Source of the DNA: Bacteroidetes bacterium UBA7692
GTDB taxonomy: Bacteria; Bacteroidota; Bacteroidia; Chitinophagales; LD1
Direction: 5' to 3'
Length of the DNA: 31,553 nucleotides
Assembly: GCA_002482725.1 (NCBI GenBank)
Contig: DLGO01000004.1
Span: 234-31,786, forward strand
The notes beneath the pieces are model-generated. The model saw only the letters and a program-made list of their open reading frames with translations. It ran no database searches and had not been told where the DNA came from. A program made the position numbers and the translations under genes. Positions 15,822 to 24,697 of this stretch are shown piece by piece (position 1 is the stretch's first letter; each line of letters opens with the position of its first letter).

Positions 15822-16601
15822 ATGGCCAACCTTTTAGTTAATTCAGATGATTTTGGACTACATCCTTCAGTAAATGAAGCTATCGAAAATTGTGTGCAGT
15901 TTGGTTCCGTAAATAGCATCTCCGTTATCACCAACGGCAGTGCTCCGGACTATGAGCTGCTTAGAAAATTGTATGTTAAAACCTTCATAGGTCTGCACCT
16001 GACATGGGTTGGCGAACCCTGGCTTACCCAAAAAATATTTATCCCGGACTGGAAGGCACTTTTAAAAAAAGTAATGCTCGGCGGAAGTAGGTTCAGAAAT
16101 CAATTATTGGAAGAAGCTAAAGCTCAAATGCAGGAGCTACTCCAAAATGGTATTGTTCCCGACCACATCGATAGCCATCAACATGTGCATCACTTCCCTT
16201 TTCTATGGGATATAGTCCTCAACCTTCAGCATAAAAATCGAATAAGCAGGATAAGGGTAGCCCATGTAAAATCACCCGGGCTTATGCGTATGGGAGTCGC
16301 AGGATTTGGACTTAATATACGAGCTTCCATGATTCAGCAGCCCGCAGGATTCTATGCTGCAGGCATCCGGCATGCAGGTAATTACAACGGAAAATTGCTT
16401 TCAGCAGAACTTCGGCTGGCAGCAGGAGCCGATACCGAACTTATTGTACACCCCGGCACTGATAATAACGCATTGGACCATAAATATGGGCATTGGAAAT
16501 TTGATTGGGAACGCGAATATGCTATATTGACAAGCAATGATTTTACAAAGCTCATTTCAGACAATGGCTTCAAACTGATGAAAAAAGAAGTAATCGATTA
16601 A
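15822..16601 (+). CDS. ChbG/HpnK (YdjC) family carbohydrate deacetylase
   Basis: 259 residues. Family motifs are NSDDFGLHPSVNEAI near the N-terminus (Asp of SDD and the following His), IGLHLTW, and DHIDSHQHVHHFP with metal-binding histidines, then ELIVHPG. PF04794 enzymes are metal-dependent and remove N-acetyl groups from amino sugars: ChbG from chitobiose, HpnK from N-acetylglucosaminyl hopanoids. Here it follows a polyprenyl-type GT2 at three bases, the same order as HpnI-HpnK, and precedes an amidotransferase of N-acetyl sugars. It should therefore expose a free amine on a lipid-linked or nucleotide-linked sugar. No hopanoid biosynthesis genes are in the window, so the hopanoid link remains an analogy. 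Confidence 0.88.
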   Translation: MANLLVNSDDFGLHPSVNEAIENCVQFGSVNSISVITNGSAPDYELLRKLYVKTFIGLHLTWVGEPWLTQKIFIPDWKALLKKVMLGGSRFRNQLLEEAKAQMQELLQNGIVPDHIDSHQHVHHFPFLWDIVLNLQHKNRISRIRVAHVKSPGLMRMGVAGFGLNIRASMIQQPAGFYAAGIRHAGNYNGKLLSAELRLAAGADTELIVHPGTDNNALDHKYGHWKFDWEREYAILTSNDFTKLISDNGFKLMKKEVID

Positions 16602-16617
16602 TTTAAGCCCTTCAAAA

Positions 16618-17817
16618 ATGGATAAAATGGTAATAGTAAGCGGATTCAAAAAGGATATCACCTATCAGCAATGTAACAGGTGTATTTGCGACAATACTAT
16701 TCCGGGAGTTGAGTTCAATAGGGCAGGAGAATGTACATTATGTGAAATGCACGACAAGTTTGAAGCTGCATTTCCACTTGGTGCAGAAGGCGAAAAAGTC
16801 CTGGCTACAAAATTTGATAAAATAAAGAAGGAAGGAGAAGGCAAAAAATATGATTGCATTATAGGTATAAGCGGCGGCAGGGATAGCATGTATTTGCTAT
16901 ACCTCTCGGTGGTGAAATGGAAGCTTAGGCCACTTGCTGTCCATTTCAATGATGGTTTTGATAATCCTGTAGCTGGTGAGAATATGTTGAAAGCCGTGAG
17001 AAAGCTGGGCGTAGAGCTGCGCACCGTCACCTCCGACTTCAGGGAGTGCAAAGACCTGAAAATAACCGAACTTAAAGCATCAACTCCATTGCTCAACTCC
17101 GGCACAGATGTAGGCATCGGGGCTTCGCTATATAGCGTTGCTTACAAAGAAGGAGTGAAGAATATCCTCTTTGGGCAGAGCTTCCGCACAGAGGGCATCA
17201 AGCCATTGGCATGGGCTTATTTCGATGGAGATTATGTAAATGCCATTCAAAAGAAATTCGGCTCTGTAAAACTGAAGCCATGGGAGCCAAAAAATGCGGG
17301 CTACCATTTGGGCATAAAGGAAATATTCTTTTATACCTTTATACACCGCATAAAGGTTCACTCCCCCTTATACAACTATCCTTACAACCGGGAAGAAGTT
17401 GGGCAATTACTGCAAAAAGAGCTGGATTGGGTTTATCCCGGCGCGCATTATTTCGATGATCTTTATTGGGCATTGATTGCCTATGTACACCGGACTAAAT
17501 TCAGTATCAATTTCAGGCTTGTGGAGTATTCTGCACTTATCCGCAGTGGCCAGCTGAGCAGGGACGAAGCTATAGCCAGGTCTTCAAGGCCATACCAGCT
17601 GGAGGACGAAAAAGTAATATCGCTATGTATAAAACGACTTGGAATAACCCGCGAAGAATTTGATAAATACATGAGCCTGCCGCCCAAAAACTGGTGGGAC
17701 TACCCCAATAGCTATAAATGGATGAGCCTTGCAAAATTCCCGGTATGGATATTGACCAAAATGGGCATATTTACACAGGTTGTTTACGATAAGTATTTCA
17801 ATTTAAAGTTCAGATAA
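16618..17817 (+). CDS. N-acetyl sugar amidotransferase (WbpG/PseA/LegM-like)
   Basis: 399 residues. The N-terminus has two Cys-x-x-Cys pairs (Cys19/22 and Cys39/42) in CNRCICDNTIPG and CTLC, then a PP-loop ATPase signature SGGRDS at 85-90 and the family segment STPLLNSGTDVGIGASLYSV. This matches the N-acetyl sugar amidotransferase family, which converts an acetamido group to an acetamidino group in O-antigen, pseudaminic and legionaminic acid pathways using ATP and ammonia. WbpG normally receives ammonia through HisH and HisF homologues; neither is present here. Instead a nitrilase-family amidase follows two bases after the stop. Gap to the deacetylase is 16 bases. An in-frame ATG at 16627 is an alternative start. 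Confidence 0.9.
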   Translation: MDKMVIVSGFKKDITYQQCNRCICDNTIPGVEFNRAGECTLCEMHDKFEAAFPLGAEGEKVLATKFDKIKKEGEGKKYDCIIGISGGRDSMYLLYLSVVKWKLRPLAVHFNDGFDNPVAGENMLKAVRKLGVELRTVTSDFRECKDLKITELKASTPLLNSGTDVGIGASLYSVAYKEGVKNILFGQSFRTEGIKPLAWAYFDGDYVNAIQKKFGSVKLKPWEPKNAGYHLGIKEIFFYTFIHRIKVHSPLYNYPYNREEVGQLLQKELDWVYPGAHYFDDLYWALIAYVHRTKFSINFRLVEYSALIRSGQLSRDEAIARSSRPYQLEDEKVISLCIKRLGITREEFDKYMSLPPKNWWDYPNSYKWMSLAKFPVWILTKMGIFTQVVYDKYFNLKFR

Positions 17818-17819
17818 GT

Positions 17820-18614
17820 ATGAAGATAGGAATGGCCCAATTACTGGTAGAAGGAGGAGAGCCAGAGCGCAATTTCGAAAGGGCAGAAAAATTGATACGT
17901 GAAGCAAAAGCAGGCAATTGTGATCTGGTGCTTTTGCCCGAAACACTTGATTTTGCCTGGACCCACCCTTCTGCACTTACAGAAAGCGAACCTGTTCCCG
18001 GCACATTCTCTGATTTTTTCTGTACCCTGGCAAAAGAGCTGGATATATGGCTATGCCTTGGCCTTACAGAAAAAAAAGGAAATCAAAACTATAACACCGC
18101 ATTGCTTATAGATAATAATGGTGCCATTATACTTACCTACTCAAAAATCAACTTGCTGGAAGTAGAGTTTCCATATTATCAGGTTGGCCAAAAATTGGAA
18201 GTAGTGAATACGCCCTTTGGTAAAATAGGAGTGAATATCTGCGCCGATAACTATTTGCCATCGCTGCACAATGCACACATGCTGGCACGCATGGGCGCAC
18301 AGTTAATCATTGCACCTTCATCGTGGACAGTAGACCACTCGGTAACTGAAGAGTCAGATCCATACAGGGAAAAATGGGTAAAGCCACTATCCGACATCGC
18401 AAGGATTTACGAAATCCCTTTTATAAGCACGACAAGCGTGGGCTATATTGTAGGCGGGCCTTATGAAGGCAAAAAGATGGTAGGCTGCTCACTCGCCGTA
18501 GATGAAACCGGCATATTGGCGCAGGGCGAGTTCAACGAGTTTGCAGGACACCTGACTATGGTAGAGGTTACTCTAAAAGAAGCAAAAAAGAAGGGCACTC
18601 AATTTTTATACTAA
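17820..18614 (+). CDS. Nitrilase/carbon-nitrogen hydrolase family amidase
   Basis: 264 residues, the length of a single nitrilase domain. The catalytic triad is visible: Glu41 in LLPETLDF, Lys109 in YSKINL and Cys141 in GVNICADNYLP. The family hydrolyses amides or nitriles, or supplies ammonia when fused to a synthetase, as in glutamine-dependent NAD synthetase, where a nitrilase domain feeds a PP-loop domain. The gene is sandwiched between a PP-loop sugar amidotransferase (2-base gap) and a carbamoyltransferase (4-base gap), so it may be the glutaminase or deliver the nitrogen for amidination; alternatively it trims an amide of the product. Nothing in the sequence settles which, and no signal peptide is present. 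Confidence 0.88.
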   Translation: MKIGMAQLLVEGGEPERNFERAEKLIREAKAGNCDLVLLPETLDFAWTHPSALTESEPVPGTFSDFFCTLAKELDIWLCLGLTEKKGNQNYNTALLIDNNGAIILTYSKINLLEVEFPYYQVGQKLEVVNTPFGKIGVNICADNYLPSLHNAHMLARMGAQLIIAPSSWTVDHSVTEESDPYREKWVKPLSDIARIYEIPFISTTSVGYIVGGPYEGKKMVGCSLAVDETGILAQGEFNEFAGHLTMVEVTLKEAKKKGTQFLY

Positions 18615-18618
18615 CTAC

Positions 18619-20244
18619 ATGTACATTTTAGGCATAAATGGTGGATTCAGGCAAGGATATCAGGACGTAAGTGCCTGCCTGGTGAAAGACGGAGTGGTGT
18701 TAGCTGCGATAGAAGAAGAGCGTATCAGCAGGGTAAAATTCTCTGCCGGAAAATTGCCTTATTCCTCCATAGTAGAAGTACTTAAAATAGCGGGAATCGC
18801 TATTCAAGAGGTAGATGTAGTGGCCTTTCATGGCTCTACCTGGGGTGCAGATTTTGACGAAAAAATAACCACCTACTTTAAAAATCAATTTGGCTATAGC
18901 CCTAAGGTACAACGCTACCATCATCACGACTGTCACGCAACAGGGACTTTTTTCAGCTCCGGCTTTAGTCATGCATTGATATTGTCCATGGATAATTCAG
19001 GAGATGGGATATCTGCACAGATAGCAATAGGGCGCGATAACAAGTTAGCGATTGTAAAACGATTTGAGCGTCCGCAAAGCCTTGGCCTATTCTATTCCCT
19101 TATCACCCAGTATTGTGGCTTTGTAAAGGATAGCGAAGAGTATAAACTCATGGGCCTTGCAGCATTTGGCGATCCGCTTAAATTTGATTTCTCCTGGCTG
19201 CTACACTCATCTTCAGAAGGATTTTCATTGAACACAGACTATCTGAATGTGCCGGCACCATTGGCACCTTCACTGCACAGGGACGAGATGAATTTCAATG
19301 AAAAATTCATAGCTAAAATGGGCACCGGCAGAAGAATACCAAATTCTCCGGTAACACAATTTTATAAAGATGTCGCCGCATCTGCCCAGCACCAATTGGG
19401 AAATACTATATTGGAGTTATTGCGAAGCTATACATTATCAACCGGCATCAAAAATATTTGCCTGAGCGGTGGTGTAGCCCTCAACTGCCTCATGAACCAA
19501 AAAATCATGAACGCAGATTTTGCCGATAACATTTTTGTACAGCCCGCATCTTCGGATGCCGGTATCTCCATGGGCGCGGCATTTTTAGCCACCCTGGACA
19601 ATGGGATAAAACCAATTGCTCCCGCAAACGCTTTCCTTGGTAATGAATTTAGGGATGATGAAATAGAAAAGGTATTGAACCTATGCCACATAAACTATAC
19701 CAAGGTAAGTAACCTTGTACAATCCGCAGCAGAAGATATTGCGAAAGGGTATGTCATAGGATGGTTTCAGGGCAGGATGGAATTTGGCCCCCGTGCTTTG
19801 GGCAACAGAAGCATACTGGCAAATCCAGCCGTACCTAATATGCAGCAAACTGTAAATCAAAAAATAAAATTCCGGGAGTCTTTCAGGCCATTCGGAGCTT
19901 CTGTGTTGGCAGAAGAAATAGCAACCTATTTTGTAGGAAAGCCTAAGGATGCTCCATACATGACCTTGGTTTACGATGTTGTGGAAAGCAAAAAAGACGC
20001 AATACCCGCAGTAGTGCATGCAGATGGCACCTGTAGGATTCAAACAGTATCTTCAACGGATAATCCACTTTATCACCGCTTATTGCTGGCAGTAAAGCAA
20101 GCAACAGGGATTGGACTATTGCTCAACACCAGCTTCAACCTGAACCATGAGCCGATTGTAAATACTCCGCGCGAAGCAATAGCAAGTTTCTACGCCAGTG
20201 GTATTGACTGCCTTTATATTGGCAGTTTCAGGGTAGCAAAATAG
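18619..20244 (+). CDS. NodU/CmcH/TobZ family carbamoyltransferase
   Basis: 541 residues, two-domain architecture. The N-terminal Kae1/ASKHA-like part contains EEERISRVKF, the metal motif RYHHHDCHATG (His101-His106) and LILSMDNSGDG; the central part has KNICLSGGVALNCLMN and QPASSDAGISMGAA, and the C-terminal part MEFGPRALGNRSIL and LLLNTSFNLNHEPIV. These enzymes carbamoylate a hydroxyl of a sugar or antibiotic from carbamoyl phosphate and ATP. The usual HDASAA-type motif at the very N-terminus reads QDVSACL here, with glutamine in place of the common histidine. It closes the operon, followed by a strong terminator at 20266-20310. The target is likely the amino sugar handled by the preceding genes. 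Confidence 0.93.
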   Translation: MYILGINGGFRQGYQDVSACLVKDGVVLAAIEEERISRVKFSAGKLPYSSIVEVLKIAGIAIQEVDVVAFHGSTWGADFDEKITTYFKNQFGYSPKVQRYHHHDCHATGTFFSSGFSHALILSMDNSGDGISAQIAIGRDNKLAIVKRFERPQSLGLFYSLITQYCGFVKDSEEYKLMGLAAFGDPLKFDFSWLLHSSSEGFSLNTDYLNVPAPLAPSLHRDEMNFNEKFIAKMGTGRRIPNSPVTQFYKDVAASAQHQLGNTILELLRSYTLSTGIKNICLSGGVALNCLMNQKIMNADFADNIFVQPASSDAGISMGAAFLATLDNGIKPIAPANAFLGNEFRDDEIEKVLNLCHINYTKVSNLVQSAAEDIAKGYVIGWFQGRMEFGPRALGNRSILANPAVPNMQQTVNQKIKFRESFRPFGASVLAEEIATYFVGKPKDAPYMTLVYDVVESKKDAIPAVVHADGTCRIQTVSSTDNPLYHRLLLAVKQATGIGLLLNTSFNLNHEPIVNTPREAIASFYASGIDCLYIGSFRVAK

Positions 20245-20265
20245 ATTTTAAGAAATTTGGTAAAT

Positions 20266-20310
20266 ACAAAGCTCCGGCAGGTAATGCAATATTACCGACC
20301 GGAGCTTTGT
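20266..20310. terminator. Bidirectional hairpin terminator between convergent operons
   Basis: A 12-base perfect arm pair (ACAAAGCTCCGG / CCGGAGCTTTGT) encloses a second 6-base pair GGTAAT / ATTACC with a 5-base loop and a CA/GA internal mismatch. It lies between the carbamoyltransferase stop at 20244 and the RND pump stop at 20342, so it can end transcription from either side. No long T-run follows directly. Confidence 0.8.
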
Positions 20311-20341
20311 GGCTTTAGGATTATTATGATGATTATAATTT

Positions 20342-23300
20342 CTAAGCTATTGCTTCTGTATGGTCGTGGTCGTCTTCATGGTCCTTGCCCTTAAGCTTGC
20401 CCGAAATTTTTGTGATAAGCACAAACAATACTGGCACTACAAATATGGCTAGTGTAGTAGCTGCAAGCATACCTCCGAACACCGTCCAGCCTATTGTTTT
20501 ACGTGCCTGCGCACCTGCACCTGTAGCAAATACCAATGGCAGCACACCAAAGATAAAAGCCAGGGATGTCATAACAATCGGTCGGAAACGAAGGCGCACA
20601 GCATCCAGCGTAGCCTTTACTACATCCATACCGGTGTCCACCCGCTCCTTGGCAAACTCCACTATCAGGATGGCATTTTTCGCTGCAAGTCCTATTAGCG
20701 TTATCAACCCTATCTGCGCATACACGTTATTGCTAAGGCTTGGCAAAAACGTTAGTGCCAGTATGGAACCCAATGCACCGATAGGCACGGCAAACAATAC
20801 GGAGAAAGGTATGGCCCAGCTCTCATACAATGCCGCCAGGAAAAGGAATACAAAGCCAATAGACAGCAAGAATATGTAAAGGGAACTGCTGCCTGCTTTT
20901 ACCTCTTCTGCACTCAATCCACTAAACTCATAACCATAACCCGCAGGCAGTGTTTTAGCCGCTACTTCTTTTAGTGCCTCTATTGCCTGTCCGCTGCTGT
21001 AGCCGGGAGCAGGCTCACCATTTATCTCTACAGAAGGAAATATGTTATAGTGCGATATCAATGCAGGCTGCTCTATTACCCTGGTAGTAACCAATGTGCT
21101 CAGCGGCACCATAGCACCCGCGCTATTGCGCACATAATACTTACTGAAAGCATCCAAACTGCCACGGTAGCTGGAGTCAGCCTGCGCCATAACACGGAAG
21201 TTACGACCATACAGATTAAAGTCATTCACATAACTGCTACCTAATAGTGTACCCATCGCGCCATATACCTCGGCAATATTCACGCCCAGTTTTTTGGCCT
21301 TCTCGCGGTCTACATCTATGCGGTATGCGGGTGTACGCACATTGAAGAAGCTATATGCCATAGCTATCTCTGGCCGCTTGCGCAGCTCTGCAAGAAAATC
21401 TTCACTCACCTTTTCAAATCCTTTTAGGTCATCTGCACTTTCGCGCTTTTGCAATTCGAAAGTAAATCCACCTGTACTACCCAAGCCCTGGATAGCAGGT
21501 GGCGCTATTGCCATGGAGTTGGCTTCACGTATACCTCCCAGCTTCTGTTGTATATTGGCCATTACACCACCCAGTTGGGTTTCTGGTGTGTTGCGCTCAG
21601 CCCACGGTTTCAGCAATACAAATATGGTTCCCACATTCGATTTATTACTTTGTGTTACAGCATTCAAGCCCGCTATAGCCCCTGTGTTTTTCACTCCCGG
21701 AACACTGCTCAGTTCTTTTATTATTTTCTGTAGTACTTCTATGTTACGTGTAGTACTGGTAGCCTCAGGCAACTCGTAGGTAACGAACATATAGCCCTGG
21801 TCCTCATTTGGTATAAATCCCGTTGGCTTATTTTTAAACAGGAACGTAAGTCCTATGAAAAGGCAAACCATCATTACCAGAACATAAGGTGTTCCTTTTA
21901 TCCATTTAGAAACCCCGCCCGTATAAGACCTTGTAAGCTTATCGAACATATTGTTGAACTTATCGAAGAACTTATCCAACCATCCTTTTTTGGCATTTGG
22001 ATTATGACGTTTCAACAGCAAGGCACACAATGCAGGTGTAAGTGACAACGCCACAAAAGCAGAGATGATAACCGATATGGCAATGGTAATTGCAAACTGT
22101 TGGTACAATCTTCCTACTATACCCGGAATAAAACCAACCGGCACAAAAACCGCAGCCAAAATCAATGCAATTGCAACAACCGGCCCCGATATTTCCTTCA
22201 TGGCGCGATAGGTAGCCTGCTTGGGACTCAGGTTTTCATGGTCTATCAGGTGCTGTACCGCCTCTACTACTACTATTGCATCATCTACCACTATACCGAT
22301 TGCTAATACCATACCAAACAATGTAAGTGTATTGATACTAAAGCCGAGCGGTATGAAGAATATGAAAGTGCCGATAAGCGATACAGGGATAGCAAGTGCC
22401 GGAATTAGTGTAGCACGCCAGTTTTGCAGAAAGAGGAACACCACTATGATAACCAGTAGCAAGGCCTCTGCAAAAGTGTGCAATACTTCATCTATGGATG
22501 CGCTCACCACCGATACCGTTTCGTAAGGCACCAGGTAGTCTACGTCTTTAGGAAATGTTTTCTTCATTTCCTCTATGGTATGGTTTACCGATTTGTAAGT
22601 CTCCAGTGCATTGGCTCCGGGTGATTGGAATACCAGCATGAAAGCCGCCTGCTTACCATTTACGTAGGCATTGTTGTTATAGTTGAATTTACCCAATTCA
22701 ACTCGCGCTACATCTTTCAGGTAGGTTAATGCACCTGTAGATGGATTAGAGCGGACAACAATGTTATCAAATTCTTCTTTTTTGTTCAGCCTGCTATTGG
22801 TGAATACATTGTATTCAAATGCCTGCTTGTTAGGTTGTGGTGTGCCGCCTATGCTACCTACAGCTACCTGCAGGTTCTGCTCTTGTAGTGCTGCCAACAC
22901 CTCGTTCGTAGTGAGGCTCAGTGCTGCAAGTTTATCAGGATTCAACCATACCCGCATTCCGAAATCATCGCCAAAAGAGGTAATGTCACCCACGCCTTTT
23001 ACGCGCAGCAATGCATCCTTTATATAGATATTAGAATAGTTACCCAGGAAGGTAGCATCGTGCGTGCCATTTGGCGAGTACAATGCTATCACCATCATAA
23101 TACCGGGATTACGCTTGCGCACTGTAAGCCCAAGACGCTTAACCGCATCCGGCAAGGTAGGTTCGGCCACGCTCACCCGGTTCTGTACGTCAAGTGCTGC
23201 TATGTCTACGTTTGTACCTACATCAAATGTTACGTTGATGCTGGTACGACCGTCGCCCGTACTGTTACTGGACAGGTACGACATATTTGGCGTACCGTTT

Positions 23301-23509
23301 ATCTGTGTTTCTATGGCTGTAGTGGTTGTCTGCTCCACAGTTTGCGCATCCGCGCCTGTAAAGAAGCCCGAAACCGTAACTTGCGGAGGAGTGATATCAG
23401 GGTATTGGGATACCGGCAGGTTTATCAAAGATATAAGGCCGACAATTACCAATACTATGGAGATAACGATTGCCGTGACGGGTCGTTTTATAAATGTATT
23501 TGCCATCAT
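20342..23509 (-). CDS. RND efflux pump, HAE1 family inner-membrane subunit
   Basis: 1055 residues, the usual AcrB/MexB length. The start FIKRPVTAIVISIVLVIVGL is the first helix; the porter region and NLPVSQYPDITPPQV follow. The proton-relay aspartates are Asp409-Asp410 in GIVVDDAIVV (AcrB Asp407/408), and the relay lysine is in GLAAKNAILIVEFAKE. The central linker and second repeat, with the long helices, are intact. The C-terminus ends in a His/Asp-rich tail, KDHEDDHDHTEAIA. Such pumps export drugs, bile salts or solvents through an adaptor and an outer membrane channel using the proton gradient. It is the third gene of an operon, 23 bases after the adaptor gene, controlled by the TetR protein upstream. 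Substrate is unknown. Confidence 0.96.
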   Translation of the reverse strand: MMANTFIKRPVTAIVISIVLVIVGLISLINLPVSQYPDITPPQVTVSGFFTGADAQTVEQTTTTAIETQINGTPNMSYLSSNSTGDGRTSINVTFDVGTNVDIAALDVQNRVSVAEPTLPDAVKRLGLTVRKRNPGIMMVIALYSPNGTHDATFLGNYSNIYIKDALLRVKGVGDITSFGDDFGMRVWLNPDKLAALSLTTNEVLAALQEQNLQVAVGSIGGTPQPNKQAFEYNVFTNSRLNKKEEFDNIVVRSNPSTGALTYLKDVARVELGKFNYNNNAYVNGKQAAFMLVFQSPGANALETYKSVNHTIEEMKKTFPKDVDYLVPYETVSVVSASIDEVLHTFAEALLLVIIVVFLFLQNWRATLIPALAIPVSLIGTFIFFIPLGFSINTLTLFGMVLAIGIVVDDAIVVVEAVQHLIDHENLSPKQATYRAMKEISGPVVAIALILAAVFVPVGFIPGIVGRLYQQFAITIAISVIISAFVALSLTPALCALLLKRHNPNAKKGWLDKFFDKFNNMFDKLTRSYTGGVSKWIKGTPYVLVMMVCLFIGLTFLFKNKPTGFIPNEDQGYMFVTYELPEATSTTRNIEVLQKIIKELSSVPGVKNTGAIAGLNAVTQSNKSNVGTIFVLLKPWAERNTPETQLGGVMANIQQKLGGIREANSMAIAPPAIQGLGSTGGFTFELQKRESADDLKGFEKVSEDFLAELRKRPEIAMAYSFFNVRTPAYRIDVDREKAKKLGVNIAEVYGAMGTLLGSSYVNDFNLYGRNFRVMAQADSSYRGSLDAFSKYYVRNSAGAMVPLSTLVTTRVIEQPALISHYNIFPSVEINGEPAPGYSSGQAIEALKEVAAKTLPAGYGYEFSGLSAEEVKAGSSSLYIFLLSIGFVFLFLAALYESWAIPFSVLFAVPIGALGSILALTFLPSLSNNVYAQIGLITLIGLAAKNAILIVEFAKERVDTGMDVVKATLDAVRLRFRPIVMTSLAFIFGVLPLVFATGAGAQARKTIGWTVFGGMLAATTLAIFVVPVLFVLITKISGKLKGKDHEDDHDHTEAIA

Positions 23510-23532
23510 GTTATGTTATTTTTTAGGTGCTG

Positions 23533-24675
23533 TTATTTCGCAGCTTTCAGATCAGATTCTATGATGGAGCCTTCGCGTAGTTTTTGTACGCCATCGGTTA
23601 CTATTATGTCATTGGCTTTCAGTCCTTCCTTTATCACCAGGTCAGATCCGATGTAGCTGCCAGGCACCACTTTTTGTTGCGATACCTTGTTGCCCTCGCC
23701 CACTATATACACAAAGTAGTCACCCAGTTGCTCTGTAATTGCCTTTGCAGGAATTACAATTGCCTGCTCGGCATTGCTGTTGGCCACCCGCACGGTGCAG
23801 CTCATACCTGCGCGTAAAAGGTTCTTTGTATTTGGAAAATCCAGACGCACTTTCAAGGTGCCCGTTTGTGGGTCTACAGCCCTGTCCAGCAGGCTTATGG
23901 TGCCTGTATAGGGATACACTTCGTTTTCACCAAATGCTATGGTAAAAGTACTGTCTGCATTTTTTTGTTTTTGCTGAAGCGTAGTAAAGCGGTATATTTC
24001 TTTTTGGTCTATAGCGAAGTCCACCGCCATTGGGTTATCGGTACTTACAGTATTCAGCAAGGTTACACCTGCTGTTACTGCAGTTCCTTCTTTTACCTGC
24101 GATATGCCGATAGTGCCGGTAAATGGCGCAACTATGGTCGTGTACTTAACGCCTGTCTGTACACCTTTAGCATTTGCCTTGGCAGCTATCAATTGCGTCT
24201 TGGCCGCTTCCAGTGCTGCATCGGCATAGTCCACCTGTTGCTTTGCTATCGCGTCGTTTTTAGCCAACTCGTGGTAACGGTCGGCATCTTTTTGCGCTTT
24301 AGCCAGATTGGTCTCCTGTACGCTGATGTTTGCCAATGCCTGATCGTAATTGGCTGCATACATCTGCGCATCTATGGTGTATAGTTTCTGGCCTTTGGTT
24401 ACACGGTCACCATCTTTAAAAAAGATGCCAGTTATATAGCCGCTTGCCTGCGGGCGCAGGTCTATCTGGTTTAGTGCTACCACTGTACCAGGGTAGCTGC
24501 TGTGGTAGTCTGCATTGGTAAGTTGAACCTTAGCTGTTACCACCTGCACTGCGCCATTGCCACCATAAGGCTGTTGCGCCTGGTTGGTGCCGCAAGATGC
24601 CAGCATGGAAATAAAGAAGGCTGTAATAAGTATGAGGACGATTGCCTGCAAGGTTTTTTGTAGATAGTCTAACAT
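23533..24675 (-). CDS. RND periplasmic adaptor (membrane fusion protein), lipoprotein
   Basis: 380 residues. N-terminal hydrophobic stretch AIVLILITAFFISMLASC ends in a lipobox with Cys28, so it is a lipid-anchored adaptor facing the periplasm. The order is barrel-sandwich and alpha-hairpin segments (PQASGYITGIFFKDGDRV, then a coiled region LAKNDAIAKQQVDYADAALE), then beta-barrel and membrane-proximal domains (VAPFTGTIGISQVKEGTAV; PQTGTLKVRLDFPN). It links the pump at 20342-23509 with the outer membrane factor at 24698-26020. It is the middle gene of the three-gene efflux operon, 22 bases after the outer membrane factor and 23 before the pump. Confidence 0.95.
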   Translation of the reverse strand: MLDYLQKTLQAIVLILITAFFISMLASCGTNQAQQPYGGNGAVQVVTAKVQLTNADYHSSYPGTVVALNQIDLRPQASGYITGIFFKDGDRVTKGQKLYTIDAQMYAANYDQALANISVQETNLAKAQKDADRYHELAKNDAIAKQQVDYADAALEAAKTQLIAAKANAKGVQTGVKYTTIVAPFTGTIGISQVKEGTAVTAGVTLLNTVSTDNPMAVDFAIDQKEIYRFTTLQQKQKNADSTFTIAFGENEVYPYTGTISLLDRAVDPQTGTLKVRLDFPNTKNLLRAGMSCTVRVANSNAEQAIVIPAKAITEQLGDYFVYIVGEGNKVSQQKVVPGSYIGSDLVIKEGLKANDIIVTDGVQKLREGSIIESDLKAAK

Positions 24676-24697
24676 TGTATTTAAGTGTTTTTTCTTA

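Noticed and set aside
20342..23509. RND pump as a heavy-metal (HME) exporter because of its His-rich tail
   Set aside because: The adjacent Asp409-Asp410 pair and overall motifs match the HAE1 drug efflux subfamily.
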